From positions 1 to 64,000 of the forward strand of contig JAPWGK010000010.1 in the NCBI GenBank assembly GCA_029641185.1: DNA of 64,000 nucleotides. Reading direction: 5' to 3'. The notes beneath the pieces were generated by a model, which was not told the DNA's origin, made no database searches, and saw only the letters and a program-made list of their open reading frames with translations. A program made the position numbers and the translations under genes. Within the stretch, counting starts at the first letter, position 1. Every line of letters begins with the position of its first letter. This document shows positions 48,122 through 61,102 of this stretch, piece after piece. Source of the DNA: Pseudofabraea citricarpa. Its lineage: Eukaryota > Ascomycota > Leotiomycetes > Helotiales > Dermateaceae.

Positions 48122-50073
48122 ATGGCAGTACCAGGATTCTCCGTCCACGATGTTATCAAGGCTCTAGGCCAGGCGAAGCAAGTGTACGATGCCTTCTTCG
48201 ATAAGTACAAGAACACTGCTTCCCAAGTTAAACAACTAGCAGACGACATCGAAGAGTTTCGAAAAGACTTGCAGACACACAAAGTAATGATCGAGAAACA
48301 TGGCGTAGAATACACTGGTTATGAAGCTGTTACAAGGACACTTGAAGAATGTTGTGCGTTCGTGGATAAGTACAAATCTGCCTTGGACCGGCGATTCACT
48401 GCTTCCGGAGCATTTAGAACTACAAAGTTTGCTTTTGTTCAAGATGACGTGAAAAGATTACGAGAGCAGATTGCGAGTCATAGAAATCATATGGTTTTTC
48501 AATCCGTGAGTATTGTCTTGTAAGTGGTCGCGTGCCTGTAAACTTATACGGAACGCTAAAGGATTCTGTAGAGAGAATAGCCCACGACGTGAAAGCACCG
48601 TGGAGGCTAGTCTGAGAACATCACAGTCTCTACCAATCCAAAATCAATCGCTGGTAACGTTCATACCCCCGACATCACCATCGATTACACCTCAAAGTCC
48701 CCCGGAAAGCTTTTTATCGGCTTCACCTGAAGCGGTCTTCACGACTGGAAACTTGTCTCCATCCACAAGACCGCTACAGTCCAGCAACCAAGGAAGCCCT
48801 CGAAGTTCAATCCCGTCTCCTGAGATTGATACCGAACCTCATCAACGTCGTTCAACTTTGGATAGCCTTGTCCTACCTCAGCCTGCTCTTTCATATCCTG
48901 TGGCTAAAGTGTATGATAATGCTGCTTTTGTAGATTTATACTGATCATTTTAGGTGCTTCGGGAGCAAATTCATTGAACTTAAGCGAAAGCCGATCGGAA
49001 GAAATTTTGCAGGTGGTAGAGAGCTTGTTATTATCGATGAACTTGGGAAATTGAGACTGGCTCACCGCAGTAAGTTTAAAATTGTCATTTTAAGATAAAA
49101 GCTAACTAGATATTTAAGTCACTTCACCATCGAATCAACCATTATTTCCATTCACATGGCACCGGAAATGGAAAGATCATGATCCTTTGGAAGTTACCTT
49201 CAAAGGAATACCGTCGGAATGTCATTCTATCGTCTTCAAAGGCCAGCCTATTGGACCTGGAATTCCTCGTTATGTTTTCAAATCACATGAAGATTACATG
49301 GACTTTCAATCGCAAGTACGAGGTAAAACTTTGCTGTTTTCTGTGGATTTACGGCACGTTAGGACAGCTACATCGGCAAAGAATGGTGAAGCTACCGATC
49401 AAGTTTTGAAAATTTGGAAAGATACTTTCAGTCAAGAACGCTCAATATCGTTTTATGCGAACGCCATTGAGAATCCACACGACATGGAGTTTCCTATCTT
49501 CATGTTTAATCAGCATTTGAAACTTAGCGAGCAAAGCATAGAACTAGAGTTCGCAGCAAGCACGGAGCCAAAGAGGAGGTTTACCAGGCCATTCAGCCGA
49601 ACCCCAACTGAAAGAAGTACGAGTTCCACGTCTAGTATGTCTTTATATGAAGGGGAAAAAAAACATTGACAGTTTCTGACCATCAGGCAGGTACCGCCTT
49701 TAGTCGCACACAGAGTGGCATGACTTCGACAACTATTCCAACAACGATCGCAGATTCTCGCATGTCAGTAGTAAGCTCTAGCTCTGAGTGTGGTGGTAGA
49801 GAGCGACAAAGGGACACTTCCACTTTGGAGTCTCGAGCAAAACAAATGAGATACTTAAGCATAGAATTCTCTAATATGGATGGTTAGTGACTCCATCATC
49901 CACGATTTCATTTACTAACAAGAAAGATAGAGTGTTCAAAGTTTAGGCATGAGTTGGGAACAGCTTTCAAGAATGGATCATTGAGGCCCATTGATTTCTT
50001 TCTTGACTGGAAACTTGAGGCTGGAACAAAAGCCGAACCCGGGACTGCAGAATTGAACGAGAATTTGGTCTAA
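48122..50073 (+). CDS. Hypothetical protein with STAND-N/HeLo-like helical N-terminus
   Basis: Multi-exon. First exon 48122-48505 (128 aa) is a helical domain (FSVHDVIKALGQAKQVYDAF, then heptad-rich stretches) of the kind found at the N-terminus of many fungal STAND and HeLo-like proteins. A Ser/Pro-rich disordered linker follows (about 48562-48918). A C-terminal region of unknown fold begins near 48956 (FIELKRKPIGRNFAGGREL) and continues to 49634 or so, then two more exons to the stop at 50071-50073. No NB-ARC or NACHT P-loop, and no ankyrin, WD40 or TPR repeats, so it is not a full STAND protein. Joins around 48506-48561 are ambiguous: one acceptor choice reads into a stop, another needs a GTATTG donor. 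Confidence 0.55.
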
Positions 50074-51552
50074 TCATATTTCTAAAAAGTGACATAATTT
50101 TTAGCATCTAATCATCTCTTTCTTTAACGTTTGTATAAATACTCGATGCTAGAAACAAAAGGGTGAAAAAGTAATTATGAAATTAAGCGAGGCAAATAAT
50201 CAGGGGTGGAGAATAATTGAGAACAGAAAAATCGACACTTCTATAGAGTAAAATTCGGCCATCATTAGAATGCTAGTGAATCTGAAATTAAAAGGTCGGC
50301 CTACAAGACCCTGTTAATGACGTCTGGAAGTGGTCAAGTGGCTGGGAAGTTACGACATCATGTCTTATTCATTGCTTGGTGATAACCTAAGCATAACGAA
50401 CGGTGCTTGGGCTAGGCCCTGGAACATTTATTTTAGTATTTTCGTCATATTCCACGTGTCTAAGGGGGTATCAATCAGTGTTGTTCATATGATTGATGTC
50501 TCTTCTAGATATTTTCCTCGTTAGTTATCGAAGATGCCCCGAGTTCAATCAACCCATGGTCGTGAATTCTCACCAATCCCTTGTCTTAAGCTGGTCTAAC
50601 TGGGAACTTCTGGTCTGGACTTGTTTTTTTATTCCCCAGAAGACAAGATTGAAACCCATGATATTTAATTACCGCAATGAAAGCCTCAAATGAAAATGTC
50701 AATCGATACGTGGTTCGTTCGGGTACGATGAATTCGTGTTGTCGCCAAACCTAGGCATGTAGTTCCCAAAAAAGTGAGAGAATAAGGCCAATCAAACTGA
50801 AATCAAATCCCGGTCACAACTGAAAATATGTCGGATAAATATTCCAACATTGAAATCTCTCGCGCTCTATTTTTATAATAGTTCAGTGCTGATAGATATC
50901 CAGTCTTGACTCTTGAGATCTTAAGCAGTCAATCATGCTGTTTGTCCACTCCTTGGTTATGTTGCAGACCCCAATGCGACTATGTTAGATGGAGACAGTG
51001 CGTTTGATGATATGCTGATAAAATAATGGCAGCCATCTTGCCGTACAACTATGAATCTCCTTTAATTGAGCACACTTTGGAGTGTAGACTGAAACATTCC
51101 TATTGTAAATGTGGAGTATTAAGAAGGTACTTGCTATCTATAAATCAAAGACGCGTTGCAACACATCAACAAATCCTCAAATAGCAGCCGATGAATCCAG
51201 TCGAACCTATCAAATGTTTAGCATTGCTAATAAAAATTATCTTGTCAGGGGTATGATGGTTCCCCGGGCCCACCATAGCTTGAAATGCGGAGGCGGCACT
51301 TACGCGTAAATGCCTGCAGATCTGCGGACCGCGCGTTGGGTGCAGCAAAAGACGTGTCTAGCAATTTACCTTCAGTCGACTGCAGTTACCATCGAGCTTC
51401 GAGACTCTGGCACCGAAGAAGAAATCGTTGGTATTTAAGGTGGCCTATCTCTGCCATGAAATTTACCATCACAAACAAGTCAAATAGAACAGCTTCAACA
51501 TTCTTTTCAACAAACCAATATTTCATTTCAACTTTCTTTCACGCAAAGAATC
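50074..51552. other. Intergenic region, 1.5 kb
   Basis: AT-rich in its first kilobase. No gene recognised. The last 70 bases before the dioxygenase start are rich in CAA/TTC, typical of a fungal leader. Confidence 0.5.
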
Positions 51553-52742
51553 ATGGTTATCATTACTAGCATCATCAAGTTTGCCATCGTGGGATTTGCG
51601 ACACTTTCTGTCGCGCACCCCGGACACGAAGACCATGTCGAGAACGTGGCCGTGAAGCGAAGTTTCCTCGCCAAATCTAAGCGATCTCTTGATTCCTGCG
51701 CCCAGCATCTTGAGGCCAGGGGAACTCTGAGAAGGGCTGAAGCTCGCCGCCGTAGTTATATTGAAGCATTGAAAAAGTCCGAAGGTATGTGGTTACTCAC
51801 AAATACTCTAGCGATATGAATAAAAGTACCCAAGTTGACCAGTGTTAAGCGACTAATCTGCAAGCTCGAGACACGGACACGGTGCTCAACACCGATCACC
51901 ATTCAAACCTGACTGGAATAACCATCGATACTGAATCGACTGTATTTTTCAACAACCAGACTTGTATCCTCTCACCCGAGGGCGAAATTGGTCCCTTTTG
52001 GGTGAAAGGTGAGCTTAACCGTGAGGATATTGTTGACGATGAGGCTGGAGTCACGACATACATGCATGCTCAGTTCATCAACATCAACACTTGCGAGCCT
52101 ATTCAAGATTTGTGGTGGGATGTCTGGAACTGCAACTCAACAGGTGTCTACTCTGGTGTTCAAGACGACAGCAATGGCAATGGCGATGATGCGTCGAACT
52201 TGAACAAAACAGCTCTGCGCGGTATCCAGCAGACTGACGAAGACGGTGTCGCCCAATTCAAATCGGTCTTCCCTGGGCACTACAGCGGTCGCGCCACCCA
52301 CGTTCATGTTGTGGCACATGTCAACGCTACTCTATTGTCCAATGGTACTCTCACTGGTGGAAGCGCATCCCACATTGGCCAGCTCTTTTATGACCAAGAT
52401 TTGATCACTCAGGTCGAGGCGACATACCCCTACAATACCAGCACTGTGGATATCACCCTCAACTCAGCTGATCGGGTCTTTGGGCTCGAGACTGAAGACA
52501 GTAACTCTGATCCTGTCTTTGATTACGTCTTCCTTGGTGATGCAGTTTCTGATGGCATCTTTTCTTGGGTCACCATCGGTGTTGACCCAACCGCGAGCTA
52601 TGAGACGAGCTACGCTGCTCTTTTGACTGCAGCGGGTGGGGTTGCCAACAGCGACTCAGAGGATGCTGGCAGTGGAAGCCCATCCGGCATTGCTTCTGGC
52701 GCTCCTTCTGGTACCCCAACCTCTACCGCCATCGCCAAATAG
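51553..52742 (+). CDS. Secreted intradiol ring-cleavage dioxygenase-like protein
   Basis: Two exons, 51553-51784 and 51865-52742, with an 80-nt intron, giving 369 aa. Residues 1-21 are a signal peptide (cleavage near SVAHPG). The intradiol dioxygenase-type beta fold spans about residues 105-290: CILSPEGEIGPFWVKGE, WWDVWNCNSTGVYSGV, then FPGHYSGRATHVHVVAH with the Tyr and two His iron ligands. The fourth expected ligand, a Tyr in the GPxYV position, is Trp here (GPFWV). The C-terminus is Ser/Gly/Pro-rich. Related fungal extracellular proteins are thought to act on plant- or lignin-derived catechols; that role is inferred. Confidence 0.87.
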
Positions 52743-55290
52743 ATATATCAAGCATGTATAGTGGATAGTAGATCGGAGATGAGATGGAAGCTGCTTGTAC
52801 CTATTGCTTCGCGTTGAAATATACATATTTGGACTTGCTTGACGAAAACTATAATGAGATGATGTGTGTGTAATGTGAAAGAATATCAAGTTTTTACAGG
52901 GTAATAGCTCCATGAGATAGCATTTGTTCATGCGGCGATAAAAGAGAGGGCTGTCAAATCACCCGATCATGGTCACCTGATATGAACAACTTTAAGCCGA
53001 GCAGACGGTCACGTTCTGGTTAGAGGCGGATGTAATATCGGGATAAACTTCAGCCGGTCGCCTGACTCTCGGCCCCATGCGTGCCTGAGCTTTGATCACG
53101 TGGCAGTCTTGCCTTTAGATCTGCACATGGGATCGTAACTCTTAGGTACGATATTCTGGAGACGACTGCGTCGATAACATTTCAAGATCGTTAACCTTAA
53201 TTTAACGTTGATCGCATCTCTTGTTAGGTCGCTCTTTTCAAGTTTAGAACAAACAGGGGGGAATCGAGATTGCCAATACGCAGTGCACGAACTGAAATGA
53301 AGGAATGCTCCCGTCACTGTAAATTTCCGTCAGTTTTACCAGGACTAGATATGTAAGCTGACAGTGGAGATCTCGCGGAGGCTGCGTGTTCTTGGGGATA
53401 AATACTTATCGCCCCCTTGGCTCCGCTCCCTGTATCTCGTATCGCTTTTGCTGATCCGCCCACATTTAGGCGACCAAGTGGCGAAGCAGGTTATAATTAG
53501 ACTGGAGCATTTGAACTCGTTGCCGTGGTGTGGTGTTGACGCCTCGCGCATGCATATGCGCTACTGCTATTTGGGATGTATCTCGCCAGAAGGCTATATC
53601 CAAAATCAGGGCGGGGAGGGGGAGGCTGGCCGCAATCCTGCCCAGATTTTCAATCAGCTCCTGATGAATTGTCATACCGGAATTCTTTCCCTCTTTATAA
53701 ATTTTATACAGAATATGGTGATAAGAGGTAAGGAAGGGGAGAATATCAAGTTATTATCACGGCTCTGGCCAACCTGTCAGCGCCAGCGACTCTTAGAGAA
53801 CGCACAAGAGGAATAAATGTTCGATCATACCTCTTACTAATCCATTCCTGTGAATACAATTTATAGTAGTTACAATGACTAGGAATGTGGTTTAAGGTTG
53901 AACAGAGCTTTCGTTTCGATGCGTTAACTTTTGACTTCCAATATATAACATGATACTATTAAGCCTAATAGCTTTAGTGACCAACAGAAAAACAGCATAA
54001 GAAAGAAGGGTACTAGAAATCATTTGTAATAGAAGAAAAGAAAATTTCTAATTGCTGTATCCAAGTGATACAACCATGGAATATTCAGGTCGCAGATTGA
54101 TATTTTTTAGATGTTGTAGGGTCTTAGGCCTGCTTTCCAATGAGAAGAACTTGGATTTTTGGATACTAAAAAGAAAGGGCAACAGAGAGTAGATCTACTG
54201 AAATACGGATTTAGGTAGGTACCTTCAAATAACAACCTTTCATGTTGTGACTAATCTACCATTTATATCGACTTTTGACGAGCCCGACTAGCACAGGCGC
54301 AATGAATTTCTAGTCTCCACCATCCACGGATTCCCAAACGTTCGAAGTTCCAGATTGATTGTCATTCACCAGAATCATTGGCATACAACCACAGCACTAA
54401 TGCGGTGGCAAAGTTCCAGATAAAGTAACAATCTGTGCCTGCTAGGTAGAACTAAGTTTGGTAGATAGCTAAAGGTCGCTCGCGTTAGTATACGGTCCCA
54501 AGTTGAAATAACAGACATGACATTTCAATAGGGGCCTGTGAGAGTCTTATTAAATGTCCCAGCGCCGAAGGATGGACGTAGTATGCCGTGTCTAGCTTGA
54601 GGGTGTGGTGCGCATCCCTTAGGCTCCAGCCAGTGACTATAGCACAATAGATGATACAGGGATCGGTGGGCCTGGCAAGCCTGACAGGTCCTGAAGAGGC
54701 CACTACTGCGATGCAGCGGGCGGCCCAGTCTGATAGAGCAACGGTTATATGATTGTTCAGTCACCATTCAGCAGCTACAGACGACGTAGACGAGCTAAGA
54801 CGAAAGGGGAAGCGAGTGCGAAAAAAGCTCCGATTGGGTATAATTGCTATCCCCCCCCTCTCCAGCTTACGCCCGCCGGGGTAGGTAGCATTTCTGGAGT
54901 TTGGTACCTTTCGTAAACTAGAAGGGATCATGTCATTGGTTATGGCCCCTTGGAGCATTGTTGGTGCAGATGCAGAACAGGAAATACGGCAAAGGGCATG
55001 GTATGGCATGGTATTAAGGGGGTTTGCGCCACTGTAAATCCCCGTTGCCAACTTATTAAAGTCTCGTCGCCCGTTTTTTGGTCTGGTTATGAATTTGGGT
55101 GCTCTAAGACTGTTTTCGGTTTGATACCATCACGTTCGCTATTCTTTTTTGGCATTCCTGTTCCTGGACTCCTCTTAACCAACATTTCTCACACAATCTT
55201 TTCGACTTTTTTCCAAATGAATGGTTGCCAGAGAAGTCTGGAATTCCGCTACTGAAGACAACGCGCCTGTAATCACAGCTCGGAGAAGAT
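52743..55290. other. Long intergenic region, 2.5 kb, FKS upstream
   Basis: No convincing gene. The open frame 53364-53816 (+, 150 aa) has no family features and an implausible composition. AT-rich at 53820-54480. It includes the FKS promoter, with pyrimidine-rich sequence at 55130-55210. Confidence 0.5.
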
Positions 55291-58200
55291 ATGGCCGAAC
55301 ATCAAGATAACAGATATGGCCATGATGCCTATCACCAGGCTGGAAATGCCGGACCGACTTATCAAGACGAGTATAACGACGTCTACGGATATTCAAGCTA
55401 TCCAACCCAGGACCCCAGCTACCTCCAGACCGCAGACGGGTAAATGATAGATTCCAGTGTCCTGTTCCAAGTACATGCATGTTGACAGTTGTTTAGAGGC
55501 TATTACGATACGGATCCCTACAATCCTCAACAGCGCAATGATAATTACTATGAGAACTTTGATAGTACTGCTCCATATCATGACGAATCATTTAATGATC
55601 AATATCCGAGCCACGATACTCCGGCTTCCTTCCAGCAAGGATATCATGGCCAAGATGGAAATATTCACGCAGGGCAACGCGGTGGCTACAGCTCCAACCC
55701 TGGTTCCGAGTACTACAGCGACATGCCCGGGAACGACTATTACAACGAGAATCAGAGTGACTTCGACGGCTACGGACAAGCTTCATCCCAGTTTGACTAT
55801 GCAGAGAACGGAGGAATGTCGAGAGATTCAACGTCAAACTACGGAATAGGCTATAACGAGGGAGGCGTACGGAATCCGCATGAACCTTATCCAGCTTGGA
55901 GTTCTGATAACCAAATCCCGATATCCAAAGAGGAAATTGAAGACATTTTTCTCGACCTTACAGCTAAATTCGGCTTTCAACGTGATAGCATGCGTAACAT
56001 GTTCGACCATTTCATGATCCTGTTGGATTCACGAGCCTCCCGCATGACTCCCAACCAAGCTCTGTTGACACTCCACGCAGACTACATCGGAGGTGAGAAT
56101 TCGAACTACCGAAAATGGTTTTTCGCAGCACAGTTAGATCTTGATGGACCTGGCTTTTCGAAAATGAAGCTTCGAAGTGGCAATCGCAGAACCCGCAAAG
56201 CTCGAAAAGCTGCGCAGTCCAAGACCAAGAAGAACAATCTGGACGCCGCAGGTGGCATCGAACAAGTCGACGATGACGACGATAGCCGGGAAGCTGGAGA
56301 GTTCCGATGGCAATCTCGTATGAGTCGTATGTCACAGCACGATCGCGCTCGCCAGATTGCATTATACTTGCTCTGCTGGGGCGAAGCAAATCAAGTACGA
56401 TTCATGCCAGAATGCTTGTGTTTCATCTTCAAATGCGCAGACGACTATTACAATTCACCAGCTTGCCAAAACCTGGTGGAGCCAGTTGAAGAATATACAT
56501 ACCTCAACGACGTGATAACTCCCCTGTATCAGTACTGTCGTGATCAAAGCTACGAGATCGTGAACGGCAAATACATGTATCGGGAAAGAGATCACCAGAA
56601 AATTATCGGATATGACGACTGTAATCAGTTATTCTGGTACCCAGAATGTCTCGAGCGTATTGTTATGGCAGACAAGGCTCGTCTTGTGGATGTAGAACCT
56701 GCAGAGCGGTACTTGAAATTGAAGGATGTTATCTGGAAAGAGGCCTTTTTCAAAACGTATAAGGAGACCAGGTCGTGGTTCCATCTTTTGCTTAATTTCA
56801 ATCGGATTTGGATCATTCATATCACGATTTTCTGGTTCTACACATCGGCCAATTCGCCCTGGCTCTATACCAGTAACTATCAGCAAGAGGTCAACAACCA
56901 GCCCCACAACTCAGCCAGATGGTCAGCAATAGCACTTGGTGGTGCTATTTCAACTTTAATCATGATTGGTGCAACCCTCGCCGAATGGGCATATGTGCCT
57001 CGCAGATGGCCCGGTGCTCAACCTCTGTTGAAACGCTTGTTCTTTCTCCTTGGCATACTCATCATAAATTTGGGCCCCTCTGTTTACATTTTTGTCATCC
57101 CAGATACGCAGCCTACCAAGATCGCTTTGATCCTTGGGGTCGTGCAATTCTTTCTGAATTTTGCGACATTCTTGTTTTTTGCAGTCATGCCAATCGGAGG
57201 TCTCTTCGGAAGTTATCTGGTGTCGAAGAAGTCCAGAGATTATGCCGCCAGCCACGTTTTCACTGCAAGTTACGCACCACTGACTGGCAACAACATTTAC
57301 ATGTCTTATGGTATGTGGGTTGTTATATTTGGAGCTAAACTAGGAGAATCTTATCTGGCCCTTACATTGTCGATTCGTGATTCCATTCGAATCCTCTCTA
57401 CCATGAAAATTCAAAGCTGCCTTGGTGATGCCCTTTTCGGCGACGCTCTTTGCAAATTACAACCGCAGATTACTCTTGGCCTCATGCTATTCACCGACCT
57501 GATCCTATTCTTCCTCGACACATTTCTATGGTACATTGTTGTCAATACAGTGTTTTCTGTCGTTAGGTCATTCATTCTTGGGATTTCAATTTTGACACCA
57601 TGGAAAAATATCTTCTCCCGATTGCCTAAACGGATATACTCTAAAGTTCTTGCGACAAACGATATGGAAATTAAATATGCACCGAAAGTACTCATTTCTC
57701 AGATTTGGAATGCTATAGTCATTTCCATGTATCGAGAACATCTTCTGTCTATCGATCACGTCCAGGCTCTATTATACCATCAAGTGCCCTCTGAGCATGA
57801 AGGGAAGAGGACCCTCCGAGCACCTCTATTTTTTGTCTCGCAAGAGGATCAATCGTTTGAGGCGACCACTTTCTTTCAAGCAAAAAGTGAGGCAGAAAGG
57901 CGGATTTCCTTCTTTGCACAATCATTGTCAACGCCCATGCCGCAACCATCACCAGTCGATAATATGCCAACTTTTACTGTGTTAATACCACATTACAGTG
58001 AAAAAATCCTGCTCACTCTTCGCGAAATTATCCGAGCAGACGAACCCTTTTCCCGCATTACACTTCTAGAATATCTGAAGAGGTTATACCCAGATGAATG
58101 GCAATGTTTCGTCAAAGATACCAAGATTCTAGCGGAAGAGGTGGCTCACGCAAATGGCGAAGAACCCAAGACAGATTCTGCCAAGGAAATCATCGATGAT

Positions 58201-61102
58201 TTGCCCTTCTACTTTATCGGATTTAAATCTGCCGCCCCGGAATATACACTTCGAACTAGAATTTGGGCATCGCTTCGTTCACAAACGCTCTATCGCACAA
58301 TTTCTGGATTCATGAACTACAGCCGCGCAATCAAGTTAATCTACAGAGTTGAAAACCCTGAGGTAGTGCATATGCTGGGAAACACGGATAAACTCGAACG
58401 AGAACTAGAACGAATGGCTCGACGGAAATTCAAGATGGTCGTTTCTATGCAACGATATTCCAAGTTTACCAAAGAGGAAATGGAGAATACTGAATTCTTA
58501 CTTCGTGCATATCCAGATCTCCAGATTGCTTATCTCGATGAAGAAGAACCTCTCGATGGAAATGACGGCGATGAGCCTCGGATATACTCGGCCCTCATTG
58601 ACGGCCACTGCGAAATCCTGGAAAATGGCAGACGTAAACCCAAATTCCGAATCCAATTGTCTGGCAATCCAATCCTCGGCGACGGAAAATCCGATAATCA
58701 AAATCACTCTATTATATTCTACCGTGGCGAATACCTACAGTTGATTGATGCAAACCAAGATAACTATCTCGAGGAATGCCTGAAGATCAGAAGTGTCCTT
58801 GCTGAGTTTGAAGAGATGAGCATGGAAGCCAACCCTTACGCGCCAGGGGCCAAGATCAACCCAAACCCGGTTGCAATTCTTGGAGCTCGTGAATACATTT
58901 TCTCTGAAAACATTGGTGTGCTAGGAGATACTGCTGCTGGAAAAGAGCAAACTTTTGGCACACTGTTCGCTCGCACCTTATCTCAAGTTGGAGGCAAATT
59001 ACACTACGGACATCCGGACTTTTTGAATGGCATATTCATGACGACCAGAGGAGGAGTATCGAAGGCACAAAAAGGCTTACATCTTAATGAAGATATCTAC
59101 GCCGGAATGACAGCAGTGCTACGAGGAGGCCGAATCAAGCATTGTGAATATTATCAATGCGGTAAAGGTCGAGATTTAGGCTTTGGATCAATTCTCAATT
59201 TTGCGACCAAGATTGGTACTGGAATGGGCGAACAAATGCTCTCCAGAGAATATTATTACTTGGGGACGCAGCTGCCGTTGGATCGCTTCCTGTCTTTCTA
59301 CTACGCTCACCCGGGATTCCATCTTAACAATGTCTTTATCATCTTGTCGGTTCAGATGTTTATGATATGCCTAGTCAACTTGGGAGCACTTCGAAATCAG
59401 GTTATCAGCTGCAATGTCAAGCCTGGTGTTCCTCTTACAGATCCGCTTGTACCTACTGGTTGTTCTGATATCGACCCGATCCTTGACTGGGTTTATCGCT
59501 GTATAATTTCGATCATTATCGTTCTCGCTATTGCTTTCGTACCTCTGGTTATTCAAGAGATGACTGAGCGTGGGTTTTTCCGTGCTTTCATGCGCCTTGC
59601 GAAACAGGTAGGCTCATTATCGCCCATGTTCGAGGTCTTCGTCTGCCAAATCTATGCAAATTCTATCCAACAAGATCTCTCATTTGGCGGTGCAAGGTAT
59701 ATTGGTACAGGGCGAGGATTTGCCACAGCTAGAGTTCCATTCAGTCTGCTATACTCGCAATTCGCTGGACCATCGATATATCTCGGAAGTCGAGCTCTCA
59801 TGATGATTTTATTTGCAACATTAACGGTTTGGCAGCCTGCCCTCATTTACTTTTGGATATCGCTTCTGGCTATTTGCGTTGCTCCATTTATATATAACCC
59901 CCATCAATTTTCCTGGGGCGACTTTTTCATCGACTATCGCGATATGATTCGCTGGCTATCGAGAGGCAACTCACGTTCGCACTCTGGGTCATGGATTGCG
60001 TTCAGTCGTCTGTCACGAACTAAAGTCACTGGTTACAAACGAAAAGAGCTAGGCGATCCATCATCAAAATCTGCAGCTACTCATGCCGCACGAGCAAGTT
60101 TCTCAAACATGTTCCTTGCAGAAGTCGTGGGGCCACTGGTATTGATCGCAGTCACTCTGGTTCCATACTTGTTCATCAATGCCCAGACTGGCGTTCTTCC
60201 CAATGATCCTTCAGCCGAAGCAACCAACTCCTTGATACGAGTTGGTATCGTGGCCCTGGCGCCGATTGGTATTAATATTGCGGTACTCGCGGCGATGTTT
60301 GGCTTAGCATGCTGCATGGGGCCAATCCTCAGTATGTGCTGCAAACAATTTGGCTCGGTTCTTGCAGCTATCGCTCATGGCACTGCTGTCATAAGTCTGA
60401 TGGCCTCCTTTGAGGTGATGTTCTTTTTGGAAGGCTTCGTCTTCAGCAAAGCGCTTGTAGGTATGATGGCAGCAGCAGCGATCCAGCGTTTCATATATAA
60501 GCTACTGATCGGCCTGGCCTTGACACGCGAGATGAAATCAGACGCAGCGAACATTGCTTTCTGGACTGGAAAGTGGTACTCAATGGGTTGGCATTCATTG
60601 TCCCAGCCTGGCCGCGAGTTTGTGTGTAAAATTACGGAGTTGGGTTTATTCGCGGGAGATTTTATTCTCTGCCATCTGATCCTGTTCTCCATGCTGCCTA
60701 TCATCGTTATCCCGCAAGTGGATAAGATACACTCCATCATGATCTTTTGGCTCTTACCCAGGTATGTAATAAATTGACATTTGTCTTGTGGAGCGCTTAA
60801 TAACAATATCTAGTCAACAAATCCGGCCAGCGATATATACGACAAAGCAGTCAAAGTTACGAAGTCGCCGCATCCTCCGCTATTCAATGCTCTATTTCCT
60901 GCTTTTCGTCGTATTCCTTGCTTTGGTCGTAGGCCCTATCGTTGCGGCGCCAATGCTCAACGATCTTGCTACCAACATTCCTCAAAAGCTTTACCAGCCC
61001 ATCCATCAGAACAACAACGATACTGGTGGCCCTGCCACTGGAACGGGGGCTACAGATGCCGCCGCGACAACTACTTCAGCACGGAGAATGGCGCTGTTCT
61101 GA
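55291..61102 (+). CDS. FKS1: 1,3-beta-glucan synthase catalytic subunit
   Basis: Three exons, 55291-55439, 55497-60761 and 60814-61102, with introns of 57 and 52 nt, giving 1,900 aa, the normal length. The first 150 residues are a Tyr/Asn/Gln-rich disordered tail. The FKS1 N-terminal domain, a first group of helices (about residues 500-780), the GT48 catalytic core (about 880-1300, with [20 protein letters not shown] and VNPNP-like [21 protein letters not shown]) and a second helix group follow. The enzyme makes the main wall glucan from UDP-glucose at the plasma membrane with Rho1. Echinocandin hot spot 1 (57358-57384, residues 671-679) reads ALTLSIRDS, where FLTLS(L/F)(R/K)DP is usual. No frameshift was seen. 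Confidence 0.96.

Noticed and set aside
47419..48315. 298-aa open frame on the - strand
   Set aside because: It overlaps the first exon of the phosphate transporter and the start of the divergent gene and shows no family features.
53364..53816. 150-aa open frame on the + strand
   Set aside because: No signal, domain or plausible leader; the opposite strand is also open over much of it.
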